A stretch of 64,000 nucleotides of DNA. Origin: Alphaproteobacteria bacterium (GTDB lineage: Bacteria; Pseudomonadota; Alphaproteobacteria; Micropepsales; Micropepsaceae). Position 1 is the stretch's first letter. Each line of letters begins with the position of its first letter. The notes under the pieces were generated by a model. It did not search any database. It was given only the letters and a program-made list of their open reading frames with translations, and was not told the origin of the DNA. The stretch lies in the NCBI GenBank assembly GCA_947467345.1, contig CANIHD010000001.1:186001-250000 (forward strand), in the 5' to 3' direction. This document shows, piece by piece, positions 61,667-64,000 of the stretch. The translations under genes were made by a program, and so were the position numbers.

Positions 61667-63493
61667 CTATTCCACCGTCACCGATTTGGCGAGATTGCGC
61701 GGCTGATCCACGTCGGTGCCTTTGGCCACGGCCGTGTGATAGGCCAGAAGCTGCATCGGAAGCGCGTAGACCAAAGGCGCGATGAAACTGTCGACCGTCG
61801 GCACTTCGATCGTCGCCCAGACGCCGTCGCCGGCTTTATCGATACCTTTGCGATCCGAAATCAGTACCACCTTCCCGCCACGCGCCATGACTTCGTGCAT
61901 GTTGGAAACGGTCTTCTCAAACAAAGCATCACGCGGAGCCATGACGATGACCGGGACTTTCTCGTCGATCAAAGCGATGGGGCCATGTTTCATTTCCCCG
62001 GCCGCGTAGGCTTCGGCGTGGATATAGGAGATTTCCTTCAACTTCAGCGCGCCTTCGAGCGCCAGCGGATAGGCAACGCCGCGTCCGAGATAAAGCACGT
62101 CCTGCGCCTTAGCGAGTTCGTGTCCCAAGGTCTCAATGCGGGAATCCTGTAACAGCGCAGCGTTCATGTGACGCGGCACTTCCAGAAGCAGCGCGCAGAG
62201 TCGCTTTTCTTCCTCGGCGTCGATGGTGCCGCGCGCTACGCCGGCGGCGATGGCAAGTGCTGCAAGCACGGTAAGCTGGCACGTGAACGCTTTGGTGGAG
62301 GCGACTCCGATTTCCGGTCCCGCATAGGTTCGCACCACGATGTCGGAATCCCGCGCAATCGAGCTTTCCGGTACATTGACGATGGAGATGATGTTCTGCC
62401 CCACCGACTTGGCATCGCGCAAAGCAGCGAGCGTGTCGGCGGTCTCGCCTGACTGCGAGATATAAAGGCAGAGCCCGTCTTTGGGATAAATCGGATTGCG
62501 GTAGCGCAATTCCGACGAGATATCGGCCTCAACCGGCAGGCGCGCCAATTGTTCGAACCAATATTTCCCGACCAGGCCCGCATAAAACGAAGTACCGCAG
62601 GCCGATAGAGTCAGACGGGGCGTCTTGGCAAACATCGCTACTGCTTCCGGCGGCAGGTCCACTGTCGGCCCTGCGGCATGCAGGTAGCGCGACATGGTAT
62701 GACCAACGACTTCAGGCTGCTCGTCGATTTCCTTGGCCATGAAATGGCGCTTACCGCCTTTGTCCACCATCGCGGCAGCCGGCGGAATGATGTTGATCTT
62801 GCGGACCACCTTGTTGCCCGCGCCGTCGAAAATATCGATCTGCGCGCCGCGCACCACAGCGACATCGCCGTCTTCGAGATAGGCGACACGATTGGTGAAA
62901 GGTGCCAGCGAAAACGCGTCCGAACCGAGATAGCCTTCGGTATCGCCATAACCCACCGCGAGCGGCGAGCCGCGGCGCGCGGCGATCAAAAGTTTTTCCT
63001 CGCCGTCGAAAATCATCACCAGCGCGAAGGCGCCGGTGAGGCGGCGCACTGCGGTGCTTGCCGCCGCGACCGGGTCGAGACCTTTATCCAGATAGTCGGT
63101 GATCAAATGGACCGCCACTTCGGTATCGGTTTCCGATTCGAATTGATGGCCGGCCTCGCGCAGTTCGTCGCGCAATTCACGGAAGTTCTCGATGATGCCG
63201 TTGTGCACCAGCGCCACGCGCGAGGACGCGTGCGGGTGCGCATTGCGCTCTGTTGGCGCACCATGCGTGGCCCAGCGCGTGTGGCCAATGCCGGTGACGC
63301 CGGAGAGCGGCTGTTCGCCCATCAATGTCGCAAGCCGGTCCAATTTGCCGGGCGAACGGCGGCGTTCGATATGGCCGTTCACCAGCGTGGCGACGCCAGC
63401 AGAATCGTAGCCACGATATTCAAGACGCCTCAGCGCACCGACAATAAGCGGCGCGACATCGCGTTGACCGGAAATTCCAATGATCCCGCACAT
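61667..63493 (-). CDS. glmS: Glutamine-fructose-6-phosphate aminotransferase
   Basis: 608 residues. Catalytic Cys2 after the initiator Met (MCGIIG), the glutaminase site GIGHTRWATHGAPTERNAHPH, two SIS domains (LSACGTSFYAGL; DVLYLGRGVAYPLALEGALKLKEI) and the C-terminal KSVTVE are all present. It makes glucosamine 6-phosphate, first step to UDP-GlcNAc. It starts 3 bases after glmU. No glmS ribozyme is expected or seen in this tight junction. Confidence 0.96.
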   Translation of the reverse strand: MCGIIGISGQRDVAPLIVGALRRLEYRGYDSAGVATLVNGHIERRRSPGKLDRLATLMGEQPLSGVTGIGHTRWATHGAPTERNAHPHASSRVALVHNGIIENFRELRDELREAGHQFESETDTEVAVHLITDYLDKGLDPVAAASTAVRRLTGAFALVMIFDGEEKLLIAARRGSPLAVGYGDTEGYLGSDAFSLAPFTNRVAYLEDGDVAVVRGAQIDIFDGAGNKVVRKINIIPPAAAMVDKGGKRHFMAKEIDEQPEVVGHTMSRYLHAAGPTVDLPPEAVAMFAKTPRLTLSACGTSFYAGLVGKYWFEQLARLPVEADISSELRYRNPIYPKDGLCLYISQSGETADTLAALRDAKSVGQNIISIVNVPESSIARDSDIVVRTYAGPEIGVASTKAFTCQLTVLAALAIAAGVARGTIDAEEEKRLCALLLEVPRHMNAALLQDSRIETLGHELAKAQDVLYLGRGVAYPLALEGALKLKEISYIHAEAYAAGEMKHGPIALIDEKVPVIVMAPRDALFEKTVSNMHEVMARGGKVVLISDRKGIDKAGDGVWATIEVPTVDSFIAPLVYALPMQLLAYHTAVAKGTDVDQPRNLAKSVTVE

Positions 63494-63495
63494 AT

Positions 63496-64000
63496 TCAGG
63501 ATTCCTTTTTCTTCGCGCTCTTGTGGCGCGCACGAATGCGTTCGGCAAAGCCGAGTTTGTTGATCTGTGTGGCGCGGCCAATGGCGAGTGAGCCGGCTTC
63601 GACATTCTTGGTGACGACACTGCCAGCCGCGACATAGGCCCCGTCGCCAATACTGACAGGCGCCACCAGAACCGAGTCCGAACCCACGAAGGCGCCGGCG
63701 CCGATATCGGTGTGGTGCTTGTTCACGCCGTCGTAATTGCAGGTGATGGTGCCAGCGCCGATATTTGATCCGGCACCGACGCGCGCGTCCCCGATATAGG
63801 TGAGATGGTTTGCTTTCGCGCCCTTTTCCAGGCGCGCGTTTTTCACTTCCACGAAATTGCCGACATGAACGCCTGCTTCCAGCACGGCGCCGGGGCGGAG
63901 CCGCGCATAGGGACCCACAATTGCCCCCTCGCCCACGTCAGCCTGTTCGAAATGGCAAAATGCTTTGATTTCAGCACCCGTACGCACGCGCACGCCTTGT
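63496..64000 (-). CDS. glmU: GlmU, C-terminal part (runs off the window)
   Basis: The last 167 codons of the bifunctional N-acetylglucosamine-1-phosphate uridyltransferase/glucosamine-1-phosphate acetyltransferase. The visible part is left-handed beta-helix hexapeptide sequence with [28 protein letters not shown] and [15 protein letters not shown], all typical of the acetyltransferase domain. The reading frame continues past base 64000. The stop is 3 bases before glmS, so glmU-glmS form an operon that completes UDP-GlcNAc synthesis. Confidence 0.95.
   Translation of the reverse strand, partial: QGVRVRTGAEIKAFCHFEQADVGEGAIVGPYARLRPGAVLEAGVHVGNFVEVKNARLEKGAKANHLTYIGDARVGAGSNIGAGTITCNYDGVNKHHTDIGAGAFVGSDSVLVAPVSIGDGAYVAAGSVVTKNVEAGSLAIGRATQINKLGFAERIRARHKSAKKKES

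Noticed and set aside
1-64000. tRNA, rRNA, CRISPR array or prophage
   Set aside because: Intergenic gaps were read on both strands; none shows a cloverleaf, repeat-spacer series or phage structural gene.

Overview
The window is a GC-rich (about 60%) chromosomal segment of an alphaproteobacterium. Supporting signs are the gene order ccmE-ccmF-ccmH-degP-response regulator-histidine kinase-glnE, a DUF1491 gene, class II DAHP synthase, DivJ/PleC-type histidine kinases, a near-perfect CtrA-type TTAA-N7-TTAA site, and promoters of the TTG(A/C)-N16/17-TATAA type. Genus cannot be fixed from sequence alone. No rRNA, tRNA, CRISPR or prophage was found.

Layout. 1-2.7 kb: pheT (partial), pheS, rplT, rpmI. 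2.7-4.5 kb: a glycosyltransferase cut off by an IS3-family remnant. 4.5-7.4 kb: a polyamine-type ABC importer (two permeases and an ATPase) without a binding protein. 7.4-11 kb: a one-strand cluster of cupredoxin, sensor kinase, exported truncated haemoglobin and a DUF3034 outer-membrane protein. 11-21 kb: glnE, a two-component pair, degP and the cytochrome c maturation genes. 21-26.4 kb: unknown genes, a GT2 glycosyltransferase, and a PhoQ/PhoP-like pair preceded by a PepSY protein. 26.6-33 kb: PBP1A (frameshifted), a NitT/TauT-type importer and ornithine decarboxylase. 33-39.5 kb: prfC, small genes, a DivJ-like kinase, a CBS protein, a lipoprotein and a 43-codon small ORF. 39.5-51.6 kb: fatty-acid oxidation genes, sodB, argG, cimA, cysS, nadE and an oxidoreductase. 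51.8-60.8 kb: an accessory block with TonB-like paralogues, DUF6607, aroG, rpiA, a lipoprotein and a caspase-like protease. 60.9-64 kb: a TylF-type methyltransferase, glmS and glmU (partial).

How genes work together. Envelope themes dominate: peptidoglycan synthesis (PBP1A; UDP-GlcNAc from GlmS/GlmU), periplasmic quality control (DegP), c-type cytochrome assembly (CcmEFH) and envelope sensing (PepSY with a PhoPQ-like pair). The most interesting candidate system is the 7.4-11 kb operon, which places an exported globin, a type 1 copper protein, a membrane sensor kinase and an outer-membrane barrel under one promoter region. It suggests a periplasmic gas or redox sensing module.

An unusual number of genes carry a single disabling change although the sequence on both sides is still clearly coding. 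There are in-frame stops in DUF3034 (TAA), the first TonB-like paralogue (TAG) and the gene after DUF6607 (TGA). There are one-base frameshifts in PBP1A, DUF6607 and the caspase gene. One gene, the glycosyltransferase, is truncated at an IS remnant. This means either very recent gene decay or residual consensus errors in the assembly, and it should be settled before any of these genes is called dead.
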